A DNA stretch of 39,885 bases from CAIUPE01 sp046092445 (GTDB taxonomy: Bacteria > Pseudomonadota > Alphaproteobacteria > Rhizobiales > Beijerinckiaceae): NCBI GenBank assembly GCA_046092445.1, contig JBJTDR010000099.1, forward strand, positions 1 through 39,885, given 5' to 3'. Position numbers and translations under genes: made by a program. Below, piece after piece: positions 24,256-31,741 of this stretch; the first letter of the stretch is position 1; every line of letters starts with the position of its first letter. The notes beneath the pieces are model-generated. The model was given only the letters and a program-made list of their open reading frames with translations, did no database searches and was not told the origin of the DNA.

Positions 24256-25773
24256 TCATTGGCCGCGTTTTGCACTGGTGGCGAAACGCACTGCTTCATC
24301 AGCGGCACGGAAGAGCGCGCGGGATTTATTGATGCATTCCGTCTGCTCGGCGGTCGAGATCGAGTCATAAACAATCCCGGCGCCAGCCTGGACGTGCATC
24401 ACGCCATCTTTGACGATAGCTGTTCGAAGCACGATACACGTGTCCATCTCGCCATTCGCTCCAAAATAGCCGATGCAACCGCCATAAGGCCCGCGTTTAT
24501 CTCGCTCGAGCTCGTCGATGATTTGCATCGCTCGCACTTTCGGTGCTCCCGATACAGTCCCGGCCGGAAACCCGGCCGCGAGCGCATCGAGGACATCATA
24601 TTTCGGATCAAGGTCGCCCTCGACATTGGATACGATATGCATGACATGGCTGTAGCGCTCGAGAAAGAAGCTGTCCGTTACCGAAACGGAGCCGATTTTC
24701 GAGACACGACCGACATCATTGCGACCGAGATCAAGCAGCATCAAATGTTCGGCGCGCTCTTTCTCGTCAGCCAGAAGCTCATCCGCATAGGCCTTGTCTT
24801 GAGCCTCGGTTGTACCGCGCGGACGCGTTCCCGCGATGGGCCTGATTGTAACCCGCTCATTCCGCACACGAACGAGAATTTCTGGCGATGAACAAATCAA
24901 CTGGAAACCGTCAAAGTCCAGATAACACAGGAAGGGAGCCGGATTGACGCGTCTCAGAGCGCGATAGAGCGAAAAGGGCGGCAATTCGAAGGGAGCATCG
25001 AAACGTTGCGATAAAACGACCTGAAAGATATCGCCCGCCCGGATATAGTCTTTCGCGCGTTCGACCATTTCAACGTAGTCGGACTCATCGGTGTTGGAGA
25101 CCGGAGTTGAGGGCGAGACCAATGATATTTCGCCCGTTGTGCTCGGCAATGGTCCGTCAAGCGCTTGTGTTGCTATTTCGAGGCGATCAAGTGCCGATTC
25201 ATAGGCTGCTTTCGGTGAAACACCTTCACGAGGTCGAACGGGCGTTATCAGTGTGATTTCGTCACGAACCGAGTCAAAAACGACCATGATTGTGGGTCGA
25301 ACGAGAATCGCATCGGGGACACCCAAAACATCAGGATTGGGGCTCCCGAGCCGCTCCATATGCCTGACCATGTCATAACCGAGATATCCAAACACACCGG
25401 CCGCCATCGGCGGCAGACTCTCATCAAAGGAGATTGCACTTTCAGCCAATAAATCGCGCAGAGCCGCCAAAGGAGGCTTGCCGCATGGCTCGAACGACGC
25501 CGGATTGATCCGTGCTTCGCGATTGATCTCCGCGCGATCATCCTTGCAGCGCCAGACAATATCGGGCTTCAGCCCGATCATCGAATATCTGCCGCGAACC
25601 GCTCCACCCTCGACCGATTCCAGAAGGAAGGCGTTCCGACCGCTCTCCGCTGTCAATTTCAAAAAGGCAGAAACCGGCGTTTCCAGATCACCCACCAATG
25701 TACGACGGACGAGTTGCGGCAATCCGGCTTCATAACCGGCATTAAAGACTTGAAAGCCTGGAACCACCTGCAT
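24256..25773 (-). CDS. trpE: Anthranilate synthase component I
   Basis: TrpE makes anthranilate from chorismate, the committed step of tryptophan synthesis. The ATG (complement ending at 25773) is chosen because GGAG lies five bases upstream; a TTG at 25788 overlapping the ppiD stop would be less usual. The protein is 505 residues. LLES at 50-53 is the element of the tryptophan feedback site. The catalytic half has IAGTRPRGTTEAQD, LLDLGRNDVGRVSKIG, FPAGTVSGAPKVRAM and GAGIVYDSISTAEQ. It starts 11 bases after the ppiD stop, so the trp run appears to be transcribed from upstream of ppiD. Confidence 0.96.
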   Translation of the reverse strand: MQVVPGFQVFNAGYEAGLPQLVRRTLVGDLETPVSAFLKLTAESGRNAFLLESVEGGAVRGRYSMIGLKPDIVWRCKDDRAEINREARINPASFEPCGKPPLAALRDLLAESAISFDESLPPMAAGVFGYLGYDMVRHMERLGSPNPDVLGVPDAILVRPTIMVVFDSVRDEITLITPVRPREGVSPKAAYESALDRLEIATQALDGPLPSTTGEISLVSPSTPVSNTDESDYVEMVERAKDYIRAGDIFQVVLSQRFDAPFELPPFSLYRALRRVNPAPFLCYLDFDGFQLICSSPEILVRVRNERVTIRPIAGTRPRGTTEAQDKAYADELLADEKERAEHLMLLDLGRNDVGRVSKIGSVSVTDSFFLERYSHVMHIVSNVEGDLDPKYDVLDALAAGFPAGTVSGAPKVRAMQIIDELERDKRGPYGGCIGYFGANGEMDTCIVLRTAIVKDGVMHVQAGAGIVYDSISTAEQTECINKSRALFRAADEAVRFATSAKRGQ

Positions 25774-25784
25774 GGATGCTCCGC

Positions 25785-27683
25785 TCAATTCCGGCCGGTT
25801 GCCGTCGCAAGGACAGCATCATTGATCGTAATCCCAAGATCGCTCTGGGTACGAGCAACAAAGCTGCCGATCATGTCATCCGCGAGCTGGCGCTTGAGTT
25901 GAGCATCGATCTGGTCGGCGTCAGTCAGATCACCCGGCGGAAGGGACGCAGACAAGACAGACAGAACAATCCGCTCCGATCCCGATTTGCCGATTGCCGA
26001 CACGACAGTTCCGACAGGCACAGAAAATGCCTGGCTCAGAACGGCTTGCGACAGTTCCTCCGACGTCGATGAACGCTTCAATTCCGACACGGTCAAAACA
26101 GACACGCCAAGCTCTTTCGCCGTCTCATCGAGGCTTTTCCCGGCCTTGATTGCCGCGACGAGATCGCTTGCCTTTGCGCTGACCTTTCTTGTTGTTTCTT
26201 CCTCTTTCCAGGCCTGCTCGACAAGAGCGCGGGCTTCCTCGAAGCTGCGGTCGCGTGCGGCGATGACATCGGTCACTTCGAACCACGCATACCCGCCATC
26301 ACGGAGCGCCACAGGTTCGTTATCCATCCCGACTTCCGAGCCGAAGATGGCATCGAAAATAGGCCCCGCATTTTTGAGCCCCTCGATCGCCTTTCCGCTC
26401 GTGTCAAGACCTGAGCGATCAACCATGTCGATGCTTTTCAGCGTCAAGTTGAGCTCTTTTGCAATCTCCGCGAGAGGACGTGCAGCGGCGCGCTGATCTT
26501 CAATCTTGTCATGCAGCTCAGTGATGCGACCCTTGGCTGCCTTCGTCGCGAGCTCCCTTTTGATCTCCGGTGCAACCGCGTCGAAAGCCTTCACAATGGC
26601 AGGTTGCACATCACCAATCGCAAGAATGCTCGCACCAAACTGTCCATCGATCACCTCGCTGACTGAATTCGCATCACCTGAGAACGCGACGTCTGCTACT
26701 TTTTGATCGACGATGCCTGACCGTTCGATCACGCCCAGATCAATATCCTTGTCGCTGAGTTTCATCCCAGCCGCAATATCGGTGAACGATGTCCCGGCTC
26801 TGATTTTCTCCCGCGCAGCAACGGCTTCATCCCTCGTGGAAAAAATGATCTGTCTCACCGAGCGCTTCTCAGGCGTCGTGTATGAAGTCGCCTTCATCTG
26901 CTCATAGCGTGCACGCGCCTCATCGTCTTTGACAGACGAAACATCGGCGAGGCTCTCGAGCGCCATTTCGAGTACGGACGCGCCGCGATACTCCTGTGCC
27001 CGGAAATTCGTCTTGCGGGCCTCGAAGAATGTCCGAAGCTCTGCGTCGGTGGGGATGGGAAGCGGACCGATCTGCGACACCGTCACTGGAAAATACGAAA
27101 TCGAGCGTATTTCATCGCGAAATCGTCCCACGGCTTCGCGCATCAATTTCGGAACCGTCGCTGCACCCGAGACGCCCTCAGTAATATGGTTACGGAGGTA
27201 GACGGCGCGTTGGGCCGCGACGAATCCCGCCTCCGACAACCCTGCGCGACGCAAGGCAACGTCAAAGATGTTCTTGTCAAACTTTCCTTCGGAACCCTGA
27301 AACATGGAATCATTGATGATCGTTGCGGCAATGCGTTCGTCCGAGAGCGCAAGTCCGCCGGACTTGATCAAGTCGTCCAGCGTGGCCTCCGAGATCAGCT
27401 TCCCTAAAACCTGCCGGTCAAATCCGAACGCGATGGCCTGATCCGCGGTAACTTGCTGGCCGAATCGCTGGGAGAGGCTCTGCAATTCGTTCTGGAATGC
27501 AGCCCGATAGGCGAGGGAATCAATCTCTGTGGAGCCTACTTTAGCGACAGATTTCGTTCCATAGCCGCGGAAAACATCGCTGATACCCCAAACGGCAAAG
27601 CTCAGGATCAGAAACGCAAAAAGAACGAAGATGACCACGCGGCCAAAACCGGTCTGGCCCATCTTTCTAAAACCATCCATCAT
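25785..27683 (-). CDS. ppiD: Periplasmic parvulin-type peptidyl-prolyl isomerase PpiD (SurA-like foldase)
   Basis: This is an inner-membrane-anchored periplasmic folding factor that helps proteins leaving the Sec translocon. The 632 residues start with a short cytoplasmic tail and one membrane anchor (about 15-34, GRVVIFVLFAFLILSFAVWG). A SurA_N-type helical chaperone domain follows (about 45-200). The parvulin/rotamase domain lies around 265-360 (RSVRQIIFSTRDEAVAAREKI onward), then a second SurA-like C-terminal region. The rotamase core looks divergent, as in most PpiD proteins, so prolyl isomerase activity is uncertain. It precedes trpE by 11 bases, a linkage common in alphaproteobacteria, and is divergent from tpiA. 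Confidence 0.92.
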   Translation of the reverse strand: MMDGFRKMGQTGFGRVVIFVLFAFLILSFAVWGISDVFRGYGTKSVAKVGSTEIDSLAYRAAFQNELQSLSQRFGQQVTADQAIAFGFDRQVLGKLISEATLDDLIKSGGLALSDERIAATIINDSMFQGSEGKFDKNIFDVALRRAGLSEAGFVAAQRAVYLRNHITEGVSGAATVPKLMREAVGRFRDEIRSISYFPVTVSQIGPLPIPTDAELRTFFEARKTNFRAQEYRGASVLEMALESLADVSSVKDDEARARYEQMKATSYTTPEKRSVRQIIFSTRDEAVAAREKIRAGTSFTDIAAGMKLSDKDIDLGVIERSGIVDQKVADVAFSGDANSVSEVIDGQFGASILAIGDVQPAIVKAFDAVAPEIKRELATKAAKGRITELHDKIEDQRAAARPLAEIAKELNLTLKSIDMVDRSGLDTSGKAIEGLKNAGPIFDAIFGSEVGMDNEPVALRDGGYAWFEVTDVIAARDRSFEEARALVEQAWKEEETTRKVSAKASDLVAAIKAGKSLDETAKELGVSVLTVSELKRSSTSEELSQAVLSQAFSVPVGTVVSAIGKSGSERIVLSVLSASLPPGDLTDADQIDAQLKRQLADDMIGSFVARTQSDLGITINDAVLATATGRN

Positions 27684-27743
27684 GAAATTCGATCCTGTCC
27701 TCAGCCTGTTGGAAAATAGCGCCTTGTCATTTAAACACCATAC

Positions 27744-27765
27744 TTGCCGTTAAACGGCACGGCAA
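27744..27765. promoter_or_regulatory. Inverted repeat in ppiD-tpiA divergent region
   Basis: TTGCCGT (27744-27750) and ACGGCAA (27759-27765) are perfect inverted copies with an 8-base loop, located between the divergent ppiD and tpiA genes. An alternative nested pairing GCCGT-TAA-ACGGC overlaps the left arm. It could be a hairpin in the ppiD leader or a protein-binding site. No known operator is recognised. Confidence 0.3.
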
Positions 27766-27780
27766 TGGCGGGATTCAGAG

Positions 27781-27841
27781 ACATTTCGAAAACGTGACGT
27801 CATTACTACCAATCGGCGAGTTTATTTCCGAGTCGAAATGT
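27781..27841. promoter_or_regulatory. Long-spaced inverted repeat upstream of tpiA
   Basis: ACATTTCGA (27781-27789) and TCGAAATGT (27833-27841) are perfect 9-bp inverted copies separated by 43 bases, ending 40 bases before the tpiA ATG. The palindrome TGACGTCA lies between them at about 27795-27802. The arrangement fits either paired operator half-sites around a promoter or a long-range leader stem. The functional meaning is inference. Confidence 0.3.
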
Positions 27842-27881
27842 GTCTTTTAAGAGGTCCCCCGACTCGAATGCAGGAATTGAA

Positions 27882-28646
27882 ATGGCACATACCGTCAGAC
27901 CCTTGGTTGCAGGAAACTGGAAAATGAATGGGACACGGGCGTCTCTTGGCGAACTCGGTGTGCTGTCGGCGGGATTTACGCCGGCGCTCAGACAAAAACT
28001 CGACCTGATGATCTGCCCGCCGGCAACTCTGGTTCTCGCTGCGTCCCAAATGGCCGTCGGTGCTGGGATCGCAATTGGCGGCCAGGACTGTCACGCGGAG
28101 GATGGGGGAGCCCATACGGGTGATCTTTCGGCGGGAATGCTTTTCGATGCGGGTGCTACTTCCGTCATCGTCGGGCATTCCGAGCGGCGCGCTGTTCATG
28201 GCGAGAGTGACGCAGCCGTGAAAGCGAAAGCAGAAGCGGCACGGCGCAACGGGCTCCTTGCCATCGTCTGCGTGGGCGAGACACGGTTGGAGCGAGAGGC
28301 CGGCAAGACGCTCGCAGTGGTTCGGCGTCAGCTCAAGGGCTCTATTCCAGAGCATATGACATCTCGCGACGTGGTGGTCGCCTACGAACCCGTCTGGGCA
28401 ATCGGGACGGGGTTAACGCCAACAGCCGGTGACGTCGCCGAAGTCCACGCCATGATCCGTCAGGATCTTCGTCGGATCGTCGGCAAGGAAGAAGCCGAGA
28501 GGGTGCGCATTCTCTACGGTGGTTCCGTCAAACCGTCGAACGCGGCCGAATTGATGGCCGTTCCAAATGTAAACGGTGCGCTGGTCGGAGGCGCGAGCTT
28601 GAAGGCGAGCGATCTTCTCGGCATTGTCGCAGCTTATTCCGCGTAA
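27882..28646 (+). CDS. tpiA: Triosephosphate isomerase
   Basis: TpiA interconverts dihydroxyacetone phosphate and glyceraldehyde 3-phosphate. The ATG at 27882 follows AGGA by seven bases and gives MAHTVRPLVAGNWKMNG and 254 residues, the family size; the longer frame from a GTG at 27840 is rejected. Catalytic residues are in place: Asn12 and Lys14 in GNWKMN, His99 in VIVGHSERR, Glu169 in AYEPVWAIGTG. The phosphate-binding ILYGGSVKPSNA and GALVGGASL follow. It is the first gene of a tpiA-secG-pyrG stretch, the usual order in this lineage. Confidence 0.97.
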   Translation: MAHTVRPLVAGNWKMNGTRASLGELGVLSAGFTPALRQKLDLMICPPATLVLAASQMAVGAGIAIGGQDCHAEDGGAHTGDLSAGMLFDAGATSVIVGHSERRAVHGESDAAVKAKAEAARRNGLLAIVCVGETRLEREAGKTLAVVRRQLKGSIPEHMTSRDVVVAYEPVWAIGTGLTPTAGDVAEVHAMIRQDLRRIVGKEEAERVRILYGGSVKPSNAAELMAVPNVNGALVGGASLKASDLLGIVAAYSA

Positions 28647-28714
28647 TGAGTCTGCGGATCAGGCTTTGCTCTTTCTCGACGACATGCTAAACGACCGTTG
28701 AAATTATCCATGCG

Positions 28715-28737
28715 TTTTCCCGGGCCTCCGGGGAAAA
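28715..28737 (+). promoter_or_regulatory. Leader hairpin upstream of secG
   Basis: TTTTCCCGG (28715-28723) pairs with CCGGGGAAAA (28728-28737) through a 9-bp stem with one bulged G and a GCCT loop. It ends next to the AAGG that is the likely secG ribosome-binding site. On this strand it is followed by A and G, not T, so it is not a terminator. It may modulate secG translation. Confidence 0.35.
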
Positions 28738-28753
28738 AAGGTTTTATGGGCTC

Positions 28754-29131
28754 ATGCAGCAAATTCTCATTGTCATTCACTTGATCATCGTTATTGCTCT
28801 TGTTGGCGTCATTTTGCTCCAGCGTTCGGACTCGGGCGCGCTCGGGGGGCTTGGCGGTGGCGGCAGCGGCGGTCTGTCCGGTCTCATGTCGGGGCGCAGT
28901 CAGGCAAATCTTTTAACCCGCACGACGGCGATCCTCGCGGCATTGTTTTTTGCAACCAGCCTTCTGCTCGCGATCCTTGCGGGGAATGCAGGCGGCGGCA
29001 AATCGATTATCGATCAGGCCAAGCCTGCGGCGGGGGCGGTGACAACTCCTGTCGAGCCAGCTCCTGCATCGGGTGGCGTTCTGGATCAGTTGAAACAACT
29101 CGAGCAGAAGCCTGCGGCGCCGGCGCAATAA
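28754..29131 (+). CDS. secG: Preprotein translocase subunit SecG
   Basis: SecG is the small inner-membrane subunit of the SecYEG protein-export channel. The protein has two membrane helices (about 3-22 and 55-77) with a Gly-rich cytoplasmic loop between them (SGALGGLGGGGSGGLSGLMS) and the conserved LLQRSDSGALGGLG and LTRTTAILAALFF segments. At 125 residues it is longer than E. coli SecG (110) because of a Pro/Ala-rich C-terminal tail, common in alphaproteobacteria. The ATG at 28754 follows AAGG and a leader hairpin. A terminator separates it from pyrG. Confidence 0.95.
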   Translation: MQQILIVIHLIIVIALVGVILLQRSDSGALGGLGGGGSGGLSGLMSGRSQANLLTRTTAILAALFFATSLLLAILAGNAGGGKSIIDQAKPAAGAVTTPVEPAPASGGVLDQLKQLEQKPAAPAQ

Positions 29132-29157
29132 ACTATTTGAGGGGTTCAAAGTCCAGG

Positions 29158-29181
29158 CGCCGGTTCAATCCCGGCGTTTTT
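29158..29181 (+). terminator. Rho-independent terminator after secG
   Basis: CGCCGG (29158-29163) pairs with CCGGCG (29171-29176) around a TTCAATC loop, followed by five T. It lies 26 bases after the secG stop. The stem and loop also look like a tRNA T-arm, but no other tRNA part is present. Together with the 88 bases that follow it, it implies a separate pyrG promoter. Confidence 0.75.
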
Positions 29182-29269
29182 CTTGTGCGCTATCGTCTGT
29201 GGGCACGTCAGGGTTGTCCCGCAGTCTTGCTTTTACGAATCAGGCGATTGCCTTTAGAAGGAAGTCCCC

Positions 29270-30898
29270 ATGGCACGATATGTTTTTATCACTGGTGGCG
29301 TGGTATCCTCCTTGGGCAAAGGGCTTGCGTCTGCGGCTCTCGGGTCCCTGCTTCAGTCGCGCGGATATTCGGTCCGTTTGCGTAAACTGGACCCGTATCT
29401 GAACGTTGATCCCGGGACGATGTCGCCTTATCAGCACGGCGAAGTCTTCGTCACCGATGATGGCGCGGAAACCGATCTCGACCTTGGCCATTACGAGCGG
29501 TTCACAGGTCGGCCCGCTTCAAAACACGACAATATCACCACCGGCCGGATTTATCAGAACATTATCACGAAAGAACGCCGTGGAGATTACCTCGGCGGAA
29601 CCGTGCAGGTCATCCCGCATGTGACCAACGCGATTAAGGAATTCGTGCTCGAAGGGAATGATGGCGTTGATTTCGTGCTGGTCGAGATCGGCGGCACCGT
29701 TGGCGACATTGAAGGCTTGCCATTTTTCGAAGCAATCCGGCAACTTGGCAATGATTTGCCGAGAGGTCATGCCGTTTACGTCCATCTGACGCTTTTGCCC
29801 TACATTCCCGCTGCTGGAGAACTGAAAACCAAGCCGACACAACATTCTGTGAAGGAATTGCGCTCGATCGGGATCCAGCCGCACATTCTCCTGTGCCGGA
29901 CGGATCGTGAAATTCCCTCCGATGAGCGCCGTAAAATGGCACTTTTCTGCAATGTGCGGGAAAGTGCTGTCATCGAGGCCCGCGACGTTTCGTCAATTTA
30001 TGCCGTACCAGCCGCCTATCACACCGCAGGGCTTGATCAGGAAGTTCTTGCGGCCTTCGGGATCGAACCGGCACCAAAGCCAGATCTGACGCGTTGGAAT
30101 GGGATTACCGAGCGCATCGCCAATCCTGAAGGCGAGGTCACCATCGCGATCGTCGGCAAATACACCGGCATGAAGGATGCCTATAAATCGCTCATCGAAG
30201 CCTTGGCCCATGGTGGCATTGCCAATCGGGTGAAGGTCAAGCTTGACTGGATCGAGTCCGACGTGTTCGAGCGCGAGGACCCTGCGCCATTCCTCGAGCA
30301 CGTCCATGGCATTCTCGTGCCGGGTGGTTTCGGCCAACGGGGCGCTGAAGGCAAGATCAATGCGGCCCGCTTTGCCCGCGAGCGGAACGTGCCCTATTTC
30401 GGCATCTGCTTCGGCATGCAAATGGCCGTGATCGAGGCTGCGCGAAATTTGGCGGGCATTCAGGATGCGAATTCAACCGAGTTCGGGCCTTGCACGGCAC
30501 CGCTTGTCGGTCTGATGACGGAATGGATGCGCGGCAACCAACTCGAGCAACGCGCCGCGCAAGGGGATCTCGGTGGCACAATGCGTCTCGGCTCTTATGC
30601 CGCCACATTGAATGGCGACAGCCGGATCGCTGCCGTCTACGGCACAACCCATATCGAGGAACGCCATCGCCACCGCTATGAAGTAAACATGGAGTACCGC
30701 GCGAATTTGGAAGCAAAAGGTCTTGTTTTTGCTGGCGTTTCTCCCGATGGTTTGTTGCCGGAAACAGTCGAGTTCCCCAATCACCCCTGGTTCATCGGGG
30801 TACAATACCACCCCGAATTAAAATCCCGCCCCTTCGAGCCACATCCATTGTTTGCGAGCTTCATTGCAGCGGCAGTGGAGCAGGCACGGTTGGTGTGA
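29270..30898 (+). CDS. pyrG: CTP synthase
   Basis: PyrG aminates UTP to CTP with ATP and glutamine. The 542 residues comprise an N-terminal synthetase domain (1 to about 270), starting MARYVFITGGVVSSLGKGLA with the P-loop-like ATP site and including DPYLNVDPGTMSPYQHGEVF, and a C-terminal glutamine amidotransferase domain. There Cys380 in YFGICFGMQ is the nucleophile, and VQYHPELKSRP carries the His-Glu pair. The start follows AAGGAA. Its CTP product feeds both CdsA and KdsB-type reactions, but the linkage is conserved gene order rather than an operon with them. A palindromic repeat begins 20 bases after its stop. Confidence 0.97.
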   Translation: MARYVFITGGVVSSLGKGLASAALGSLLQSRGYSVRLRKLDPYLNVDPGTMSPYQHGEVFVTDDGAETDLDLGHYERFTGRPASKHDNITTGRIYQNIITKERRGDYLGGTVQVIPHVTNAIKEFVLEGNDGVDFVLVEIGGTVGDIEGLPFFEAIRQLGNDLPRGHAVYVHLTLLPYIPAAGELKTKPTQHSVKELRSIGIQPHILLCRTDREIPSDERRKMALFCNVRESAVIEARDVSSIYAVPAAYHTAGLDQEVLAAFGIEPAPKPDLTRWNGITERIANPEGEVTIAIVGKYTGMKDAYKSLIEALAHGGIANRVKVKLDWIESDVFEREDPAPFLEHVHGILVPGGFGQRGAEGKINAARFARERNVPYFGICFGMQMAVIEAARNLAGIQDANSTEFGPCTAPLVGLMTEWMRGNQLEQRAAQGDLGGTMRLGSYAATLNGDSRIAAVYGTTHIEERHRHRYEVNMEYRANLEAKGLVFAGVSPDGLLPETVEFPNHPWFIGVQYHPELKSRPFEPHPLFASFIAAAVEQARLV

Positions 30899-30917
30899 GG
30901 AAAACACCAATATCATC

Positions 30918-30999
30918 CGTCATTGCGAGAGAATGCGAAGCAATCCAGTTGATGAGGCAAGAAGCTGAATTGTTTCGTCGTTTTGCTCCTTGCTAGCAC
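30918..30999. repeat. Degenerate palindromic intergenic repeat element
   Basis: The left arm (30918-30948) begins CGTCATTGCGAG and ends CGAAGCAATCCAG; the right arm (30965-30999) begins CTGAATTGTTTCG. The inner 13 bases of the arms (30936-30948 and 30965-30977) are inverted copies with two mismatches, and the outer halves match more loosely. The left arm resembles a CGTCATTGCGAG...GCAATCCAG palindromic unit that I recall from intergenic spaces of several alphaproteobacteria. Only one copy is in this window. It lies between pyrG and the toxin-antitoxin module, near the 3' ends of both, and may form a long hairpin in either transcript. Confidence 0.6.
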
Positions 31000-31029
31000 A
31001 CTTAAGTGACTGAAAAGGTTTTACCTCGT

Positions 31030-31398
31030 TTACGCCGCCTTCAACCTGATCTCGCTCACAATCTTGTCGAACGGCGCTTCAATCAGCCCGTCGTCACGCT
31101 TCTCGATCAGCCCGATCTCCATTAACCGCCCGACATCGCCATGCACGCTTTTGTAATCGCGGGAGACTTCTTTCGATAAAGCGCGGATGGAGGAGGGGCC
31201 TAGCCCTTTCAACACCGAAAGCAATTCCATCCGCTTGTCGGATAGAGCAGCGGTGAATTGCTCATAGGTCGTGAAGCTTAAATGTTCTCCGAAGGACTTC
31301 CGTTCGCCATGATCAAGGCGCCGCGCGACAGCAAGCATACGGTTCATAGTTTCCACAGCCGTTTCGATATGAATATGGATAATTCGCTCAGTCATCAT
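31030..31398 (-). CDS. TumA/HVO_A0114-like winged-helix antitoxin
   Basis: This 122-residue protein resembles the HVO_A0114-type MarR-like DNA-binding proteins that act as antitoxins of DUF6516 (TumE) toxins. Residues about 55-110 form a winged helix-turn-helix: MELLSVLKGLGPSSIRALSK, then YKSVHGDVGRLMEIGLIEKR. Two adjacent ATGs (complement of 31396-31398 and 31393-31395) follow GGGGAG. The start lies inside the end of the toxin gene with an 11-base overlap, so translation is coupled. Antitoxin-type DNA binding would explain the palindrome upstream of the toxin. The family match is from memory of its pattern; the alternative is a plain transcriptional regulator. Confidence 0.7.
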   Translation of the reverse strand: MMTERIIHIHIETAVETMNRMLAVARRLDHGERKSFGEHLSFTTYEQFTAALSDKRMELLSVLKGLGPSSIRALSKEVSRDYKSVHGDVGRLMEIGLIEKRDDGLIEAPFDKIVSEIRLKAA

Positions 31399-31687
31399 CT
31401 AACTCCCCGATAATTCGAAAGGCGTCGGCATAAAAGTCTTGGATCAACTGCTCCATGGATACGAAGACAAAGGACTCTTCTCGATCGCCAATATGGCGAT
31501 GATCTCCTTTGCCTCTTTCATTGTCGTAGCCCACCAAACGTTTCCCGTGCCGGCCGCAATAGAGCGAATATTTCAACCCATGCGGGCGTTCGGGGTCGAT
31601 TTCAGGGAGTTGCCAAATCTTGATTTCGATAAGGACATCATTTGGCAGATCATCCCTTTGACGGATCAGGAGTTCCGCTTTAGGCAT
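31388..31687 (-). CDS. TumE-like (DUF6516) toxin of a type II toxin-antitoxin pair
   Basis: The 99-residue product begins MPKAELLIRQRDDLPNDVLI and contains EIKIWQLPE, GLKYSLYCGRHGKRLVGYDN, the charged ERGKGDHRHIGDREE block and a FVSMEQLIQDFYADA ending. This pattern matches small DUF6516/TumE toxins; KGDHRH is the family hallmark and probably the functional core. The ATG ending at 31687 is preferred because GGGA lies six bases upstream; an ATG at 31693 would add two residues. The longer frame to 31942 runs through the divergent VOC gene and is rejected. It precedes and overlaps the antitoxin, and a 17-bp palindrome sits at its promoter. The molecular target of the toxin is not known to me. Confidence 0.72.
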   Translation of the reverse strand: MPKAELLIRQRDDLPNDVLIEIKIWQLPEIDPERPHGLKYSLYCGRHGKRLVGYDNERGKGDHRHIGDREESFVFVSMEQLIQDFYADAFRIIGELDDD

Positions 31688-31704
31688 ATTCATTCCCGTT
31701 AACG

Positions 31705-31739
31705 ATGGTATTTGATACCATATAAATGAAATTTGTAAA
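31705..31739. promoter_or_regulatory. Palindromic operator and divergent promoters, toxin-antitoxin / VOC
   Basis: ATGGTAT-TTG-ATACCAT at 31705-31721 is a perfect 7-3-7 inverted repeat. On the - strand it covers the -10 of a promoter for the toxin-antitoxin pair: TTTACA (31739-31734), 16 bases, TATCAA (31717-31712). On the + strand TATAAA at 31721-31726 is a likely -10 for the VOC gene and touches the palindrome's right end; its -35 is poor. One bound dimer could therefore repress both directions. The position fits conditional autoregulation by a toxin-antitoxin complex. Confidence 0.6.
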
Positions 31740-31741
31740 TC

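Noticed and set aside
29151..29181. tRNA-like T-arm (stem GCCGG/CCGGC with loop TTCAATC) after secG
   Set aside because: No matching acceptor, D or anticodon arms can be formed with the flanking sequence, and the stem is followed by a T run; it is better explained as an intrinsic terminator.
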